DNA of 64,000 nucleotides, from NCBI RefSeq assembly GCF_014646875.1, contig NZ_BMOC01000004.1, forward strand, positions 62,001-126,000, given 5' to 3'. Positions 8,384 to 17,789 of the stretch are shown here, piece by piece. Positions within the stretch are counted from its first letter, which is position 1. The number at the start of each line of letters is the position of its first letter. The notes under the pieces were generated by a model. It was given only the letters and a program-made list of their open reading frames with translations. It searched no databases and was not told the DNA's origin. The position numbers and the translations under genes were made by a program. The DNA is from Halobellus salinus (GTDB lineage Archaea; Halobacteriota; Halobacteria; Halobacteriales; Haloferacaceae).

Positions 8384-10099
8384 ATGAGTCAACACGTTCT
8401 TTGTTTCAAGCCCACTCTTGATCTATACGGTGGACACGATCCCAGTGCGGCGATATTCGTCGATGGAGAGTTGGTATTCGCCATTGAAGAGGAACGCCTC
8501 AATAGACGGAAGCACGCTGTCGATGACTTTCCGCATAAGTCGATCAATGCCTGCCTCAACTATTGCGACATCTCTCTTTCCGATGTCGACAAAATCGTTC
8601 TACCCTACGTACCGAGCCTGGAATCCAAAATCTGGTTACCCGAATTGAAGCGACGGTTATTCTCTTCAAAGTCTACACCGGAACGACTGCGTTGGATCGA
8701 ACGCTATCTCGAACACCGTGCTCAAGCACACATTCTCCCCACCTCGAAAGTCAAGTCGGAACTCCGCCAAATCGGAGATTCGCTCCCACCGATCGACAAT
8801 CAACCACATCATCGTTGTCACGCGGCCAGCGCGTTTCATCCATCGGGATTCGATGAAGCACTAGTATTCACAGTAGACGGTAAGGGCGAGCACGACTCGA
8901 CAGTCGTCTGGCACGGAGACGAGCAAGGGCTGGAACGACTTCGAACATACACTTTCCCGAACAGTCTCGGTCATTTTTACGGAGCAGTGACCGAGTATCT
9001 CGGATATCGGGCCTTCAACGGTGAGGGGAAAATTATGGGTCTCGCACCCTACGGTGAACTAAATGAAAAGATTGAGACGAGTCTACGTAGTGCCATTGAG
9101 ACTGGCGTCGATTACGACGTAACCTCAATTACGGAACACGGTATCGAAGATGGTGTCGCACAACTTGAACGACTTCTCGGTAGACCACGGAACACATCTC
9201 GTGGAGAGTTCACCGACTGGCAGAAGGATTTAGCACGGGTAACTCAGCATCTATTAGAGGAAATCGTAACAGGTATTATTAAACAGTATGTCAATGAAAC
9301 CGGGATTCGGACGGTCACTCTTTCTGGGGGGGTCGCATTGAACTGTAAGATGAACAAGGAGATTCGGGAACTTGATGCTGTAAACGACGTGTTCGTCCAA
9401 CCGGTCTCTCACGATGCCGGATTAGCGCTCGGGGCAGGATTCCTCGAATCGTCCCCTGAAACTGTCTATCAAATAACAGATGTATATTACGGGCAAGCAC
9501 ATAACACCGAGGTTATCAAGTCTATTCTGGAAACGAACAAGATTGACTACACAAGGCCGACACAGTTGACCCAACGAGTCGCCGAGGAAATCGCAAACGG
9601 ACAATTGGTTGGATGGTTCCAAGGGCGAACGGAACTTGGTCCTCGAGCACTCGGAAATCGTAGTATTCTGGCAGATCCCCGGACTAAGGCGTCGCGTGAC
9701 AGAGTCAACCGGTTCGTCAAACACCGTGAGGAGTGGCGACCGTTTGCACCGTCAATACTGGCAGACGCGGCCGAATCGTACTTTGAAAACCCAGCTCCGT
9801 CTCCATTTATGATCGACACATTCCAAGTGCGTCCAGAACGGGCAAGCGAAATCGAAGCTGTGCTCCACCCTGCCGACGGTACCACGCGTCCACAAACGGT
9901 ATCAAAACAGCAGAATCCAAAATATTACCAGTTGATTTCCGACTTCGCGGATATCACCGGCGTCCCCGTACTCCTGAACACCTCGTTCAACGATCATGGG
10001 GAACCGATTGTGAACACCCCTACAGAGGCTTTGAAGGACTTTTTCGGGATGGGGCTGGATGTGCTCGTACTAGACGAATACTTGGTAACAAAATCATAA
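8384..10099 (+). CDS. Carbamoyltransferase (NodU/CmcH family)
   Basis: This 571-residue protein has the two domains of O-carbamoyltransferases. The N-terminal Kae1-like domain shows HDPSAAIFVDGELVFAIEEE at the start and HHRCHAASAFHPSG near residue 145, whose histidines bind carbamoyladenylate/metal in the family, with FTVDGKGEHD after it. The C-terminal domain shows GWFQGRTELGPRALGNRS near residue 410. Such enzymes transfer a carbamoyl group from carbamoyl phosphate through carbamoyl-AMP onto a hydroxyl of a sugar or antibiotic. In this island it probably decorates the surface glycan (inference). The length is normal. It converges with the GT4 gene, with 42 bases between stop codons. Confidence 0.88.
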   Translation: MSQHVLCFKPTLDLYGGHDPSAAIFVDGELVFAIEEERLNRRKHAVDDFPHKSINACLNYCDISLSDVDKIVLPYVPSLESKIWLPELKRRLFSSKSTPERLRWIERYLEHRAQAHILPTSKVKSELRQIGDSLPPIDNQPHHRCHAASAFHPSGFDEALVFTVDGKGEHDSTVVWHGDEQGLERLRTYTFPNSLGHFYGAVTEYLGYRAFNGEGKIMGLAPYGELNEKIETSLRSAIETGVDYDVTSITEHGIEDGVAQLERLLGRPRNTSRGEFTDWQKDLARVTQHLLEEIVTGIIKQYVNETGIRTVTLSGGVALNCKMNKEIRELDAVNDVFVQPVSHDAGLALGAGFLESSPETVYQITDVYYGQAHNTEVIKSILETNKIDYTRPTQLTQRVAEEIANGQLVGWFQGRTELGPRALGNRSILADPRTKASRDRVNRFVKHREEWRPFAPSILADAAESYFENPAPSPFMIDTFQVRPERASEIEAVLHPADGTTRPQTVSKQQNPKYYQLISDFADITGVPVLLNTSFNDHGEPIVNTPTEALKDFFGMGLDVLVLDEYLVTKS

Positions 10100-10141
10100 T
10101 CCGTAGGTAGAAAAGTCAGAGTCCGATTCCGTTTTAATCGA

Positions 10142-11434
10142 TCAAGTGACATCGTCGTATAACTCCGCGTACGTTTTGGCCACGGTTGACTGAAGATACG
10201 ACGAAACTGCCTGAGCACGCGCGACATCTCCCACCACCTCCCGATCGGCCGTCTCCAGAACCCACTCGATCCCCTCAGCTAACTCCTCCGCTTCGTATGC
10301 CTCCGCCAACCACCCAGTCTCCTTGTGATCCACAATATCACTCGGTCCCGTCGCATCGAACGCAACCACAGGCGTCCCACACGCCAACGACTCCGACACA
10401 GTTTGCCCGAACCCTTCGTACCGCGACGGGACGACCATCACGTCGGCCGCCGAGTACAGCAACACGAGACTCGGATCGTCGTGAAGGTATCCCACATAAT
10501 GCGTCGGGAACCCGAAGTCCGGCGGATCTGCTGGCTCCGTCGCGCCGAACACGACCAACTCCACATCTTCTATCTCTCCCGACAGCGACTGCAACGCCTC
10601 CTGCAACAGATCCGCACCCTTCCGGTAGTCCCCCATCGGATCGACCGCCCCGAACAACACCAGCCGCTTGTCCTCGGGCAAGTCGAAGAACTCCCGACCT
10701 AGCTTCGGATCTCGCGGCCGGTAGGTCTCCGTATCCAGCGCGTTCGGAATGACCTCGATCCGCTTGTCGCCGAAGAGCGAACTCCGCCGAGCCTGCTCTG
10801 CCAACCAACTCGAGGGCGTGACGATCGTGAGATCCAGATCATCCCAGTGATGGGATTTCCGATGCCACGTCAGCCGCGACAGGTCAAGATCAGCCCCACT
10901 ATCCAATTGCGGACACGACCCGCAGCGGTCCTCAAAGCGGTCGCAGCCGTACGCGTAGTGACACCCGCCGGTAAGTGCCGCCATATCGGGGAGCCGCCAG
11001 ACCACCGGTCGGTCGAGGCGGCCGATCGTCCGGACCGAGAGCGCGCCGCGCCACACCCAGTTCAGGTGCACCACGTCCGGGTCGATCTCCCGGATCCGTT
11101 CGAGTTTCCGTTCCGGTAGCCAGTTGACCGCGAAGCCGTCGGATCGACCGTAGAATCGAAGCGGGAGCATATCCACGTGCGGGCGAGCGAGACTCCACGC
11201 GCGGCCGACCGTCGACTCGGGGCCGACGATGGTCGGGTCGTCCGTCGACTTCTGTTGGACGAGCATCCGGGAGTCGACACCGATCCGACGAAGCCCGTAG
11301 TGAATCCGCTTTGTCGCCGTTGCCGATCCACCGGTGTCCGACGCGTTTACGAGAAGCGGGCGGATGTCGCTGTCAGTTATATCACTCATAACATCGGGAT
11401 CGTTCCGGACTTCGTCGTCCACAAATACATTCAA
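10142..11434 (-). CDS. GT4-family glycosyltransferase
   Basis: This 430-residue GT-B enzyme has an N-terminal donor-loop start (LLVNASDTGGSATATKRIHYG) and the C-terminal nucleotide-sugar signature EGFGQTVSESLACGTP, containing the E-x7-E motif, near residue 350. A cysteine-rich stretch (GGCHYAYGCDRFEDRCGSC) near 155-173 is typical of a subgroup of archaeal and bacterial GT4 proteins and may bind metal. The annotated start is ATG 11434; an internal ATG at 11389 would remove 15 acidic residues. It is separated by 146 bases from the epimerase gene upstream and probably has its own promoter. Sugar and acceptor are unknown. Confidence 0.83.
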   Translation of the reverse strand: MNVFVDDEVRNDPDVMSDITDSDIRPLLVNASDTGGSATATKRIHYGLRRIGVDSRMLVQQKSTDDPTIVGPESTVGRAWSLARPHVDMLPLRFYGRSDGFAVNWLPERKLERIREIDPDVVHLNWVWRGALSVRTIGRLDRPVVWRLPDMAALTGGCHYAYGCDRFEDRCGSCPQLDSGADLDLSRLTWHRKSHHWDDLDLTIVTPSSWLAEQARRSSLFGDKRIEVIPNALDTETYRPRDPKLGREFFDLPEDKRLVLFGAVDPMGDYRKGADLLQEALQSLSGEIEDVELVVFGATEPADPPDFGFPTHYVGYLHDDPSLVLLYSAADVMVVPSRYEGFGQTVSESLACGTPVVAFDATGPSDIVDHKETGWLAEAYEAEELAEGIEWVLETADREVVGDVARAQAVSSYLQSTVAKTYAELYDDVT

Positions 11435-11580
11435 ACACGCCGAACTCAGCCCGAGCGATCAAAAACGTTCCTCATCACTCGACCCCCCGGACTCCGGTGT
11501 CGCTTTCAAAGTAGGTAATGCTGGCCCGGTCAGCGAACCGATCAACTACCGCTACGGTCCTCTCTCCCGCGTGAAACCAC

Positions 11581-12513
11581 TCAGACTTCCGCCTCGAAGA
11601 ACTCCACCGACCGCTCAAGTCCCTCCCGTAGCGACACCTGAGGCTCCCAGCCCAACTCCGATCGCGCCTTCGAGATGTCGGGCCGCCGAACCTGCGGATC
11701 CTGTGGTGGCAACGCCTCGTAAGTGATCCCGCTGTCACTTCCCGTCACCTCCAACACGACTTCCGCCAGCTCGTTGATCGTCCGCTCGTCCGGATTCCCG
11801 ATGTTCACCGGTTCCTCGACATCGGACTCCAGCAACGCGACTAGCCCATCAACCATATCCGAGACGTAGCAGAAGCTCCGTGTCTGATCCCCATCCCCGT
11901 ACACGGTCAGATCACGTCCAGTCAGTGCTTGTTTCATAAAGTTCGGGATCACCCGGCCGTCGTCGAGACGCATCCGCGGGCCGTACGTGTTGAAGATTCG
12001 TGCGACGCGCACGTCTAAGTCGTGCTTGTCACGGTACCCCCGTACCAGCGCTTCCCCGTATCGTTTCGACTCGTCGTAACACGACCGCGGACCGTAGGGG
12101 TCGACGTTGCCGCGATAGGACTCCGGCTGCGGGTTCACCTCGGGGTCGCCATACACTTCGCTCGTCGAGGTGAACAGGTACGTCGCGTCCTTCTCTTTGG
12201 CCAAGCCGAGCGTTTTGTGTGTCCCCAAGGCGCCGACTTTCAAAGTCTTGATCGGATAGTCCCGATAGTACACCGGTGAGGCCAGGCTCGCCAGGTGTAA
12301 TACAGCATCCAACTCCCCCGAAATATGGATAAACTCCGTGACATCGTGCTCGTAGAGGGAGAATCGGTCGTGATAGAACGCCTCGTCCAGATTTTCGGTC
12401 TGACCGCTCACGCGGTTGTCCATCCCGATAACCTCGTGACCCTCCTCTAATAAGCGGTCACAGACGAATGAGCCTAGAAAGCCTGCTGCACCCGTGACAA
12501 GAATGCGACTCAC
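11581..12513 (-). CDS. NAD-dependent epimerase/dehydratase, UDP-glucuronate decarboxylase-like
   Basis: I place the start at GTG 12513 ([12 protein letters not shown]). It overlaps the stop of the uridylyltransferase gene by four bases (GTGA) and puts the NAD-binding TGAAGFLGS motif at residue 7. A longer frame adds 30 arginine-rich residues that are an out-of-frame shadow of the upstream gene. The protein has 310 residues, with the catalytic Tyr-x3-Lys in [10 protein letters not shown] and a characteristic [10 protein letters not shown]. The pattern fits UDP-xylose synthase/UDP-glucuronate decarboxylase or closely related dTDP-glucose 4,6-dehydratases. Translational coupling to the UTP-glucose uridylyltransferase suggests the pathway UDP-glucose to UDP-sugar for glycan synthesis. 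Confidence 0.82.
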   Translation of the reverse strand: MSRILVTGAAGFLGSFVCDRLLEEGHEVIGMDNRVSGQTENLDEAFYHDRFSLYEHDVTEFIHISGELDAVLHLASLASPVYYRDYPIKTLKVGALGTHKTLGLAKEKDATYLFTSTSEVYGDPEVNPQPESYRGNVDPYGPRSCYDESKRYGEALVRGYRDKHDLDVRVARIFNTYGPRMRLDDGRVIPNFMKQALTGRDLTVYGDGDQTRSFCYVSDMVDGLVALLESDVEEPVNIGNPDERTINELAEVVLEVTGSDSGITYEALPPQDPQVRRPDISKARSELGWEPQVSLREGLERSVEFFEAEV

Positions 12514-13376
12514 GCGAAGTGAGCCTCCAAGAGCTCCTCGACAGCGTCGTTCATTTCGCCGTCGTCGTGGTTGAGCGCCATCTCCACGTTCGCCCGCAGC
12601 CAACTCGGGATGTTCCCGATGTCGTATCGGTCGCCGTCGAGTTCGACGCCTCGGACCGTTTCGAGTTTCCGGATCGCGTCCGTCAGCTGAAGTTCGCCGC
12701 CGACGCCTTTCTCCGTCGTTTCGAGCAGCTCGAAGATTTCGGGGGTGAGCACGTATCGACCAGTGATCGCCAAGTTCGATGGGGCCTCCTCCCGCGGTGG
12801 CTTCTCAACGAAGTCCGCGACCGGGAAACTCTCACCGACCGACTCGCTATCGCCGACGTCGGCAACCCCATACGAGGGAACGTCCGCCCAGGGGACCCGT
12901 TCCAGCGAGAGCACCGACGCCTCGTGGGCTTCCGCAGCGTCGATGAGGTTCGCCGTACACGGCGTGTCGCTTTCGATGATCGTATCCCCGAGCAGCAGCG
13001 CGAAGGGCTCGTCGCCGACGTGCTTGCGGGCGTACCGAACCGCATCTCCCAGTCCGTCCCGCTCCTTCTGTCGGACGTAATGGATGTCCGCGAGGTCGGC
13101 GATCTCCCGCACACGGTCGAGCCGGTCGAGTTTCTCGTCGGCTTTCAGCGCGTCTTCCAGTTCGTAGGACTTGTCGAAGTGACGTTCGATCGCCTGCTTG
13201 CCGCGCCCGGTGATGATGAGGATGTCGTCGATCCCGGCTTCGACGGCTTCCTCGACGACGTACTGGATCGTGGGCTTGTCCAATACGGGCATCATCTCTT
13301 TGGGCTGAGCCTTCGTGACCGGGAGAAATCGCGTCCCGAAACCGGCTGCCGGAATGACTGCCTTCGTTACGTCCAT
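12510..13376 (-). CDS. aglF: UTP-glucose-1-phosphate uridylyltransferase (GalU/AglF-type)
   Basis: The likely start is ATG 13376 ([20 protein letters not shown]), seven codons inside the longest frame, giving 288 residues. It shows the nucleotidyltransferase signature [19 protein letters not shown] with catalytic Arg and Lys, IEEAxEAGI-like [21 protein letters not shown], and VADFVEKPP. GalU forms UDP-glucose from UTP and glucose-1-phosphate; the Haloferax volcanii homologue AglF serves the N-glycosylation pathway. It overlaps the following epimerase gene by four bases. The symbol is by resemblance to AglF; a housekeeping galU role is equally possible. Confidence 0.85.
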   Translation of the reverse strand: MDVTKAVIPAAGFGTRFLPVTKAQPKEMMPVLDKPTIQYVVEEAVEAGIDDILIITGRGKQAIERHFDKSYELEDALKADEKLDRLDRVREIADLADIHYVRQKERDGLGDAVRYARKHVGDEPFALLLGDTIIESDTPCTANLIDAAEAHEASVLSLERVPWADVPSYGVADVGDSESVGESFPVADFVEKPPREEAPSNLAITGRYVLTPEIFELLETTEKGVGGELQLTDAIRKLETVRGVELDGDRYDIGNIPSWLRANVEMALNHDDGEMNDAVEELLEAHFA

Positions 13377-13469
13377 ACGTCGTCTGTCTTTCCACATTAA
13401 AAAAGGATATCCTTTCTTATCCAGTTATTGACCGCGGTTAGAGAGACCACCAGCCAGTCCCACTGGGTC

Positions 13470-14408
13470 CTACGTATTGGCCTTCTCCACGACATCGGGC
13501 ATCGCGATCGCGTACAGATACCCCAACCCGACGGCTCCGGTGAATGCGAAGATAGAAACCAACTGCAATAGCCCCGAAACCGAGGGTGACCGAACCAATG
13601 CACTCAGCCGCTTCGGCACGAAGTGGGTCAACAACTGCTTCAGGTACGCACTCTTGTCGTCGGGGGCATCCGGATACAATAAATCCATCACGCGCTTCGA
13701 GTAGCCTTGCCAGAACGACCGGGACACCAGCCAGGAGAACTCCCCGCGGTAGTCGAACAGTTTGTGATGGACCACCGCGTCCTCAGAATATACCATCCCT
13801 TGTCCGTACTCGTCAAGTAGCCGAACCCCCACGGGCGCCTCGTGCGCCTGTAGGTGTTTGTCGCCCTTCCGTCCCGTGTTGGGATCGTACCCGCCGACGT
13901 TCAAGAATTCCTCACGACGGTACGAGATGTTCGAGCCGTAGGTGTTCCGGACCTCCTCGCCATCGTCGGCGAATCCTGGCTCCACACAGCCGACGAGCCA
14001 GTAGAACTCCTCTGGAAAAAAGTCGGGCTTGTCGGTCTGCCAGTCGGGCTTCACATCCCCACCCACCGCGATCGCGTCGGTCTCCTCGTAGATGTCGACC
14101 AGCTGCTGCACCCAGTCGGGTTCGGCGGTCGCGTCGTCGTCGATGAACGCGACGACCTCTCCGGACGCCAACTCGGCGCCTTTCGTCCGACTGTAAGATA
14201 TTCCCCGATTCTCGTCGTTGTTGTGGACGATCACATCCTCCTCGCGTCCGAAGTCCCTTTGCACGCGCTCGTAGACTTCCTCGTTGCCATCGACGACGAG
14301 AACGACCTCCAGCGGGTCGTACTCCTGACCGAGGACGCTCTCGACGCACTCCGAAAACGACCCGTAGCGCTCCATCGAGTACGTACAGACGACGACGGAG
14401 ACTTTCAT
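13470..14408 (-). CDS. GT2 glycosyltransferase (AglG/AglE-like)
   Basis: From ATG 14408 the protein (312 residues) begins MKVSVVVCTYSMERY, the standard GT-A start; the longer frame back to 14798 runs through the tandem repeat array and is not coding. It shows DENRGISYSRTKGAELASG, the metal-binding VAFIDDDATAEPDWV near residue 87, and one C-terminal hydrophobic helix pair (residues about 275-300) that should anchor it in the membrane. This layout resembles haloarchaeal Agl transferases that act on dolichol-phosphate-linked glycans. It lies upstream of aglF on the same strand with a 93-base gap. Confidence 0.82.
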   Translation of the reverse strand: MKVSVVVCTYSMERYGSFSECVESVLGQEYDPLEVVLVVDGNEEVYERVQRDFGREEDVIVHNNDENRGISYSRTKGAELASGEVVAFIDDDATAEPDWVQQLVDIYEETDAIAVGGDVKPDWQTDKPDFFPEEFYWLVGCVEPGFADDGEEVRNTYGSNISYRREEFLNVGGYDPNTGRKGDKHLQAHEAPVGVRLLDEYGQGMVYSEDAVVHHKLFDYRGEFSWLVSRSFWQGYSKRVMDLLYPDAPDDKSAYLKQLLTHFVPKRLSALVRSPSVSGLLQLVSIFAFTGAVGLGYLYAIAMPDVVEKANT

Positions 14409-14626
14409 TGTCGGAGATTCGACAAAGTCGCGAATAAGAATTGTGTTTCTCACTCCGGAGCATCTGGACAATAGTAACATAGGGAAATGTAACTCACAAT
14501 CCGGAGGACCGTTACCGGAGAAGTGACGGGCACTGTCTCGTGTGCAGGGCCATCCTTTCTTGCGTAACTGGTCAGAAGTCCCCCAGACGGCCGAACCGGC
14601 CGACGATGTCCTCGACAGGTAGTGGA

Positions 14627-14987
14627 ACACCCCACCGTGTCGAGTGTTCTGTGAATCACTACTCCCCCCACACCCCACCGTGTCGAGTGTTCTACGAATC
14701 GCTACTCTCCCACACCCCACTGTGTCGAGTGTTCTGCGAATCACTACTCCCCCACACCCCACCGTGTCGAGTGTTCTGCGAATCCGATACTCCCCCACAC
14801 CCCACTATGTCGAGTGTTCCGTGAATCACTACTCTCCCACACCCCACCGTGTCGAGTGTTCCGTGAATCACTACTCTCCCACACCCCACCGTGTCGAGTG
14901 TTCCGTGATCGCTACTCTCCCACACCCCACCGTGTCGAGTGTTCCGTGATCGCTACTCTCCCACACCCCACTGTGTCGAGTGTTCCC
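14627..14987. repeat. Nine-copy tandem repeat, 41-43 bp unit
   Basis: Units begin at 14627, 14670, 14712, 14754, 14797, 14839, 14881, 14922 and 14963. Each starts ACACCCCACCGTGTCGAGTG and continues with a less conserved TTC-YGTGAATCACTACTCTCCC-like half; the last unit is truncated. There are no unique spacers, so it is not a CRISPR array. Because 42 is a multiple of three, both strands show accidental open frames. It lies between a GT2 gene and the orc1/cdc6 locus in an 1169-base gene-free gap (14409-15577). Its motif differs from the motif around orc1. It may be an origin-linked iteron, a partition site or a simple expansion. Confidence 0.9.
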
Positions 14988-15213
14988 GCTATCGCCGGGC
15001 GCGGACGGACTGGGCCACGGTCCGCGGGAGCGCGAGCGTTCGAGCTCGGCGAGACGGTTATACATCAGTTGTCAAAGGACCACATCTCGTGGAATACGCT
15101 ACACACCCACCCCGGTACCTCAAGCAGCACTGAGTGGCCTTATCGATAGATGTGTACGGATGCGAGGGCTCTGTGGGCTATCTTCTGCAAACAATAACCC
15201 GGCTGATCTAGAC

Positions 15214-15459
15214 TGAGAGAGTACGTTTCGTGTGCTTTCGGCCGTTGATGCTGGGGACAAGCGCTGCAGAGTGCATTCCGTGTGGCACTACGTCCGGTAG
15301 TAACAAGACAGCCAACCCCAGAGAGAGTACGTTTCGTGTGCTTTCGACCGTTACTGCTGGGTACAAGCGCTGCAGAGTACATTCCGTGTGCCACTACGGC
15401 CGGTAGTAACGAAGCGTCGACCCACAGTAAGAGAGTACGTTTCGTGTGCTTTCTCCGGA
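15214..15459 (+). repeat. Left array of origin-box-like repeats
   Basis: Three strong copies of AGAGAGTACGTTTCGTGTGC followed by TTTC lie at about 15215, 15321 and 15430, each inside a longer ~107-bp direct repeat. Two weaker copies (CAGAGTRCATTCCGTGTG) lie at about 15267 and 15375. The orientation is opposite to that of the array downstream of orc1/cdc6. Such repeats beside an Orc1/Cdc6 gene are expected to be its binding sites (inference). Confidence 0.8.
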
Positions 15460-15542
15460 GTCATACGGTAGCCCCACTGCTGTATGGCGATTTAGCATAG
15501 GAGGTCGACCGAACAAAAGCATACGAATCATACGAACCTTGG

Positions 15543-15552
15543 TTTTATAAAT
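15543..15552 (+). promoter_or_regulatory. TATA box of orc1/cdc6, within the AT-rich patch
   Basis: TTTTATAAAT lies 26-35 bases before the ATG at 15578, predicting a leaderless transcript. The same AT-rich stretch is the best candidate for a duplex-unwinding region. Confidence 0.6.
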
Positions 15553-15577
15553 AAATAGCTAGGAGAATCAGATAGCT

Positions 15578-16774
15578 ATGAGTGGGCCGTTCGACGATAT
15601 TGCTAACACCGTGTTTGCGGACAAGGCAGTACTGACGGAGAGCTATCACCCGGAGACGATCCTCGAACGTGACGAGGAGATCGAAGCGTACAGCCACGCG
15701 CTGCAGGACGTCCTGTTCGGGCGAGAACCCGAGAACATCTTCGTGTACGGGAAAGCTGGACTCGGGAAGACCGCAGTCACGAGGTACATAATCGACGAAC
15801 TCCAGAAAGAAACGGAGACACGGCCGGACGCCGACGACCTCCACATCCACACGATCAACTGTAACGGACGAACGTTGTTCGTGATCCTTCGTACTCTCGT
15901 CAACGACCTCCTCCCGGAACACGCCAGCCGGTTCCCGAAACGAGGGCTCGGGACGGGAGACGCGTTCGACGAACTGTACCGACAGTTCGACCGGATCGGT
16001 GGAACGCACCTGGCTGTGTTCGACGAGATCGACCACCTCGAAGACGCGGACACACTGTTGTACGAACTCCCGCGTGCGCGCTCGAACGGGCACGTCTCGA
16101 ACGCGAAACTCGGTGTGATCGGCATCAGCAACGACTACACCTTCCGGCGGACGCTGTCGCCGAAAGTCAAGGACACGCTGATGGAAACCGAGATATCCTT
16201 CGGCCCGTACGACGCCAAGGAGTTGCGGACGATCCTCGGACACCGGGCGGAGAGCGCTTTCGTCGAGGGCGCTTGCGACGAGTCGGCGATCGCGAAGGCG
16301 GCCGCGCTGGCAGCGCAGGATATGGGAAACGCACGGCAGGCGCTCGACCTCCTCCGCGTCGGCGCGGAACTGGCGGAGCGGAACGGTGAGATGCCGGTCA
16401 CAGACGGACACGTCGAGACCGCACGGGAACAGGTGCAGCGCGGTCGGTTGGAGAACAAGATACGGGACCAGACAGAGCACGGGCAGTACATCCTCGAGGC
16501 GATCGCGAACCTCCAGAGCCGCGGGGCGGTGCCCGCGCGCTCGAAGGAGATACAACGGACGTACGAGGAAGTCGCCGACGCACACGCTGCCTCGCCGTTG
16601 TCGACGCTGAAGAGCATCCAGGATCACCTTTCGGACCTCCACATGCTGGGATTTCTTCGACGCCACGGGCGAAACGAGGGCCTGAGCGGCGGGCAGTACT
16701 ACGAGTACGAACTGGATCTCGACCCCACGATCGTGCTTGAGACCCGAGCTGAGATCACTGCACACACTGAGTGA
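15578..16774 (+). CDS. orc1/cdc6: Orc1/Cdc6 replication initiator
   Basis: This 398-residue AAA+ protein has the Walker A motif YGKAGLGKTA (Lys64), Walker B LAVFDEIDHL (about 145-154), a sensor-1 region (LGVIGISNDYTFRRTLSPKV) and a C-terminal winged-helix domain from about residue 300. Family members bind origin recognition boxes and load the MCM helicase. The protein is the usual length. The start ATG 15578 fits the nearby TATA box. The gene is bracketed by two convergent motif arrays that are probably its own binding sites and may also control its transcription. Haloarchaea have several orc1/cdc6 paralogues, so the number cannot be assigned. Confidence 0.93.
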   Translation: MSGPFDDIANTVFADKAVLTESYHPETILERDEEIEAYSHALQDVLFGREPENIFVYGKAGLGKTAVTRYIIDELQKETETRPDADDLHIHTINCNGRTLFVILRTLVNDLLPEHASRFPKRGLGTGDAFDELYRQFDRIGGTHLAVFDEIDHLEDADTLLYELPRARSNGHVSNAKLGVIGISNDYTFRRTLSPKVKDTLMETEISFGPYDAKELRTILGHRAESAFVEGACDESAIAKAAALAAQDMGNARQALDLLRVGAELAERNGEMPVTDGHVETAREQVQRGRLENKIRDQTEHGQYILEAIANLQSRGAVPARSKEIQRTYEEVADAHAASPLSTLKSIQDHLSDLHMLGFLRRHGRNEGLSGGQYYEYELDLDPTIVLETRAEITAHTE

Positions 16775-16775
16775 C

Positions 16776-17068
16776 AGCACACGAACTGTACTCTCTTGTT
16801 GTAACGATGGCCCTCCCGTAGACGGTAGAAAGCACACGAAACGTACTCTCTTACTCCGGAGGTACCCCCCGATGGACGATAGAAAGCATACGAAACGTAC
16901 TCTCTCACTCCAGTGGTGGCCCCCGCTGGACGATAGAAAGCACACGAAATGTACTCTCTCACTCCAGTGGTGGCCCCCGCTGGACGATAGAAAGCACACG
17001 AAACGTACTCTCTCACTCCAGTGGCACCCCCCGGCGAACAGTGGAAAGCACACGAAATGTACTCTCTC
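16776..17068 (-). repeat. Right array of origin-box-like repeats (inverted)
   Basis: Six copies of GAAAGCACACGAAACGTACT followed by CTCTC, the reverse complement of the left motif, lie at about 16776, 16828, 16882, 16936, 16989 and 17044. Most are spaced 53-54 bp, or about five helical turns, so they would face the same side of the DNA. The first copy starts two bases after the orc1/cdc6 stop and is the most diverged. The regular spacing and near-identity suggest functional protein-binding sites. Confidence 0.85.
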
Positions 17069-17789
17069 AGTGTCCTCGAAACGATCGGATACCGTACCTG
17101 CGGACCCACGTATGAAACTGTAAGCTGTTATCTTGAGGGTGTCGTCGATACCGGGGGTACGAGGCCGATCGGGTCGCACCGGCGCCATCATTTCCCGGAT
17201 GGCTGTACCGGCCGCTCGTCCCGATGGCACCCACGACACAATCAGGTGGGCCTCGCGTCCGGATGTGTCGATGACTATCGACAGAGATGTCTCGGGCGCG
17301 CAATAGGAACAAGCGAAGACATACGCTCCGTGCCGGGCGGCGACTCCGACAGTCGTGGGTTCGACCGGCGTCCACAGTCGAGACCGACGGTCACAACTCG
17401 GTTCCGGCCGCTGTGACACGCCTGGCATCGGTGGATATTCCAGCCAGACCGCGTCGGCTCGTCGCTGTAGTAGGGAGCACTCGCAGAAGTGACTTCTCTC
17501 GAAGGCCTCGGCTTCGACCCTCCCGCAACGAGCAGTTCTCGTTTTTATTCGATCCCACTACTCGCCGTTGTAGACCAACCACCATCAGACGCCCGTCAGA
17601 CGCCGTGTGAGACGGGCACACGGACGTAAACTACACAAAGCATTTAATGGGGGAGACTGTTCGTTGGTACGTACCCCTACCCAGTGGCAGCACACGAGTA
17701 CCCGAGGGCTACGACGGTGCCCCCCGACCGCGGGGCGTCCGGTGGTCAAGAGAAAGTTGCTGTCGCGATCGATGCGATCCAACCAAACT
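17069..17789. other. Gene-free region between origin and first S-layer gene
   Basis: I see no supportable gene in these 721 bases. A TATA-like CATTTAATGG at about 17641 could start an S-layer transcript with a leader of roughly 120 bases, in keeping with long leaders reported for haloarchaeal S-layer messages. The open frame before ATG 17790 lacks a credible protein N-terminus. Confidence 0.5.

Larger units (their letters stand above)
15200..17075. other. Probable replication origin (orc1/cdc6 locus)
   Basis: An orc1/cdc6 gene is flanked on both sides by many copies of one motif, forward on the left and inverted on the right, with an AT-rich patch (about 15505-15560) immediately before the gene. 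Haloarchaeal origins are usually found next to an orc1/cdc6 gene with origin recognition boxes in inverted orientation, so this is a good candidate. Origin activity itself is not shown by sequence. Confidence 0.72.

Noticed and set aside
14627-14987. CRISPR array
   Set aside because: Units are contiguous with no unique spacers, and no cas genes are in the window.
14470-14990. Possible repeat protein with 14-residue units in the 42-bp array
   Set aside because: The unit length is a multiple of three, so open frames arise on both strands; no start, codon bias or homology supports coding.
15545-17428. 627-codon open frame on the minus strand covering orc1/cdc6
   Set aside because: It is antisense to a clear AAA+ gene, reads through the repeat arrays as repeated RVRFVCFLSS peptides, and has no domain; long antisense frames are common in high-GC DNA.
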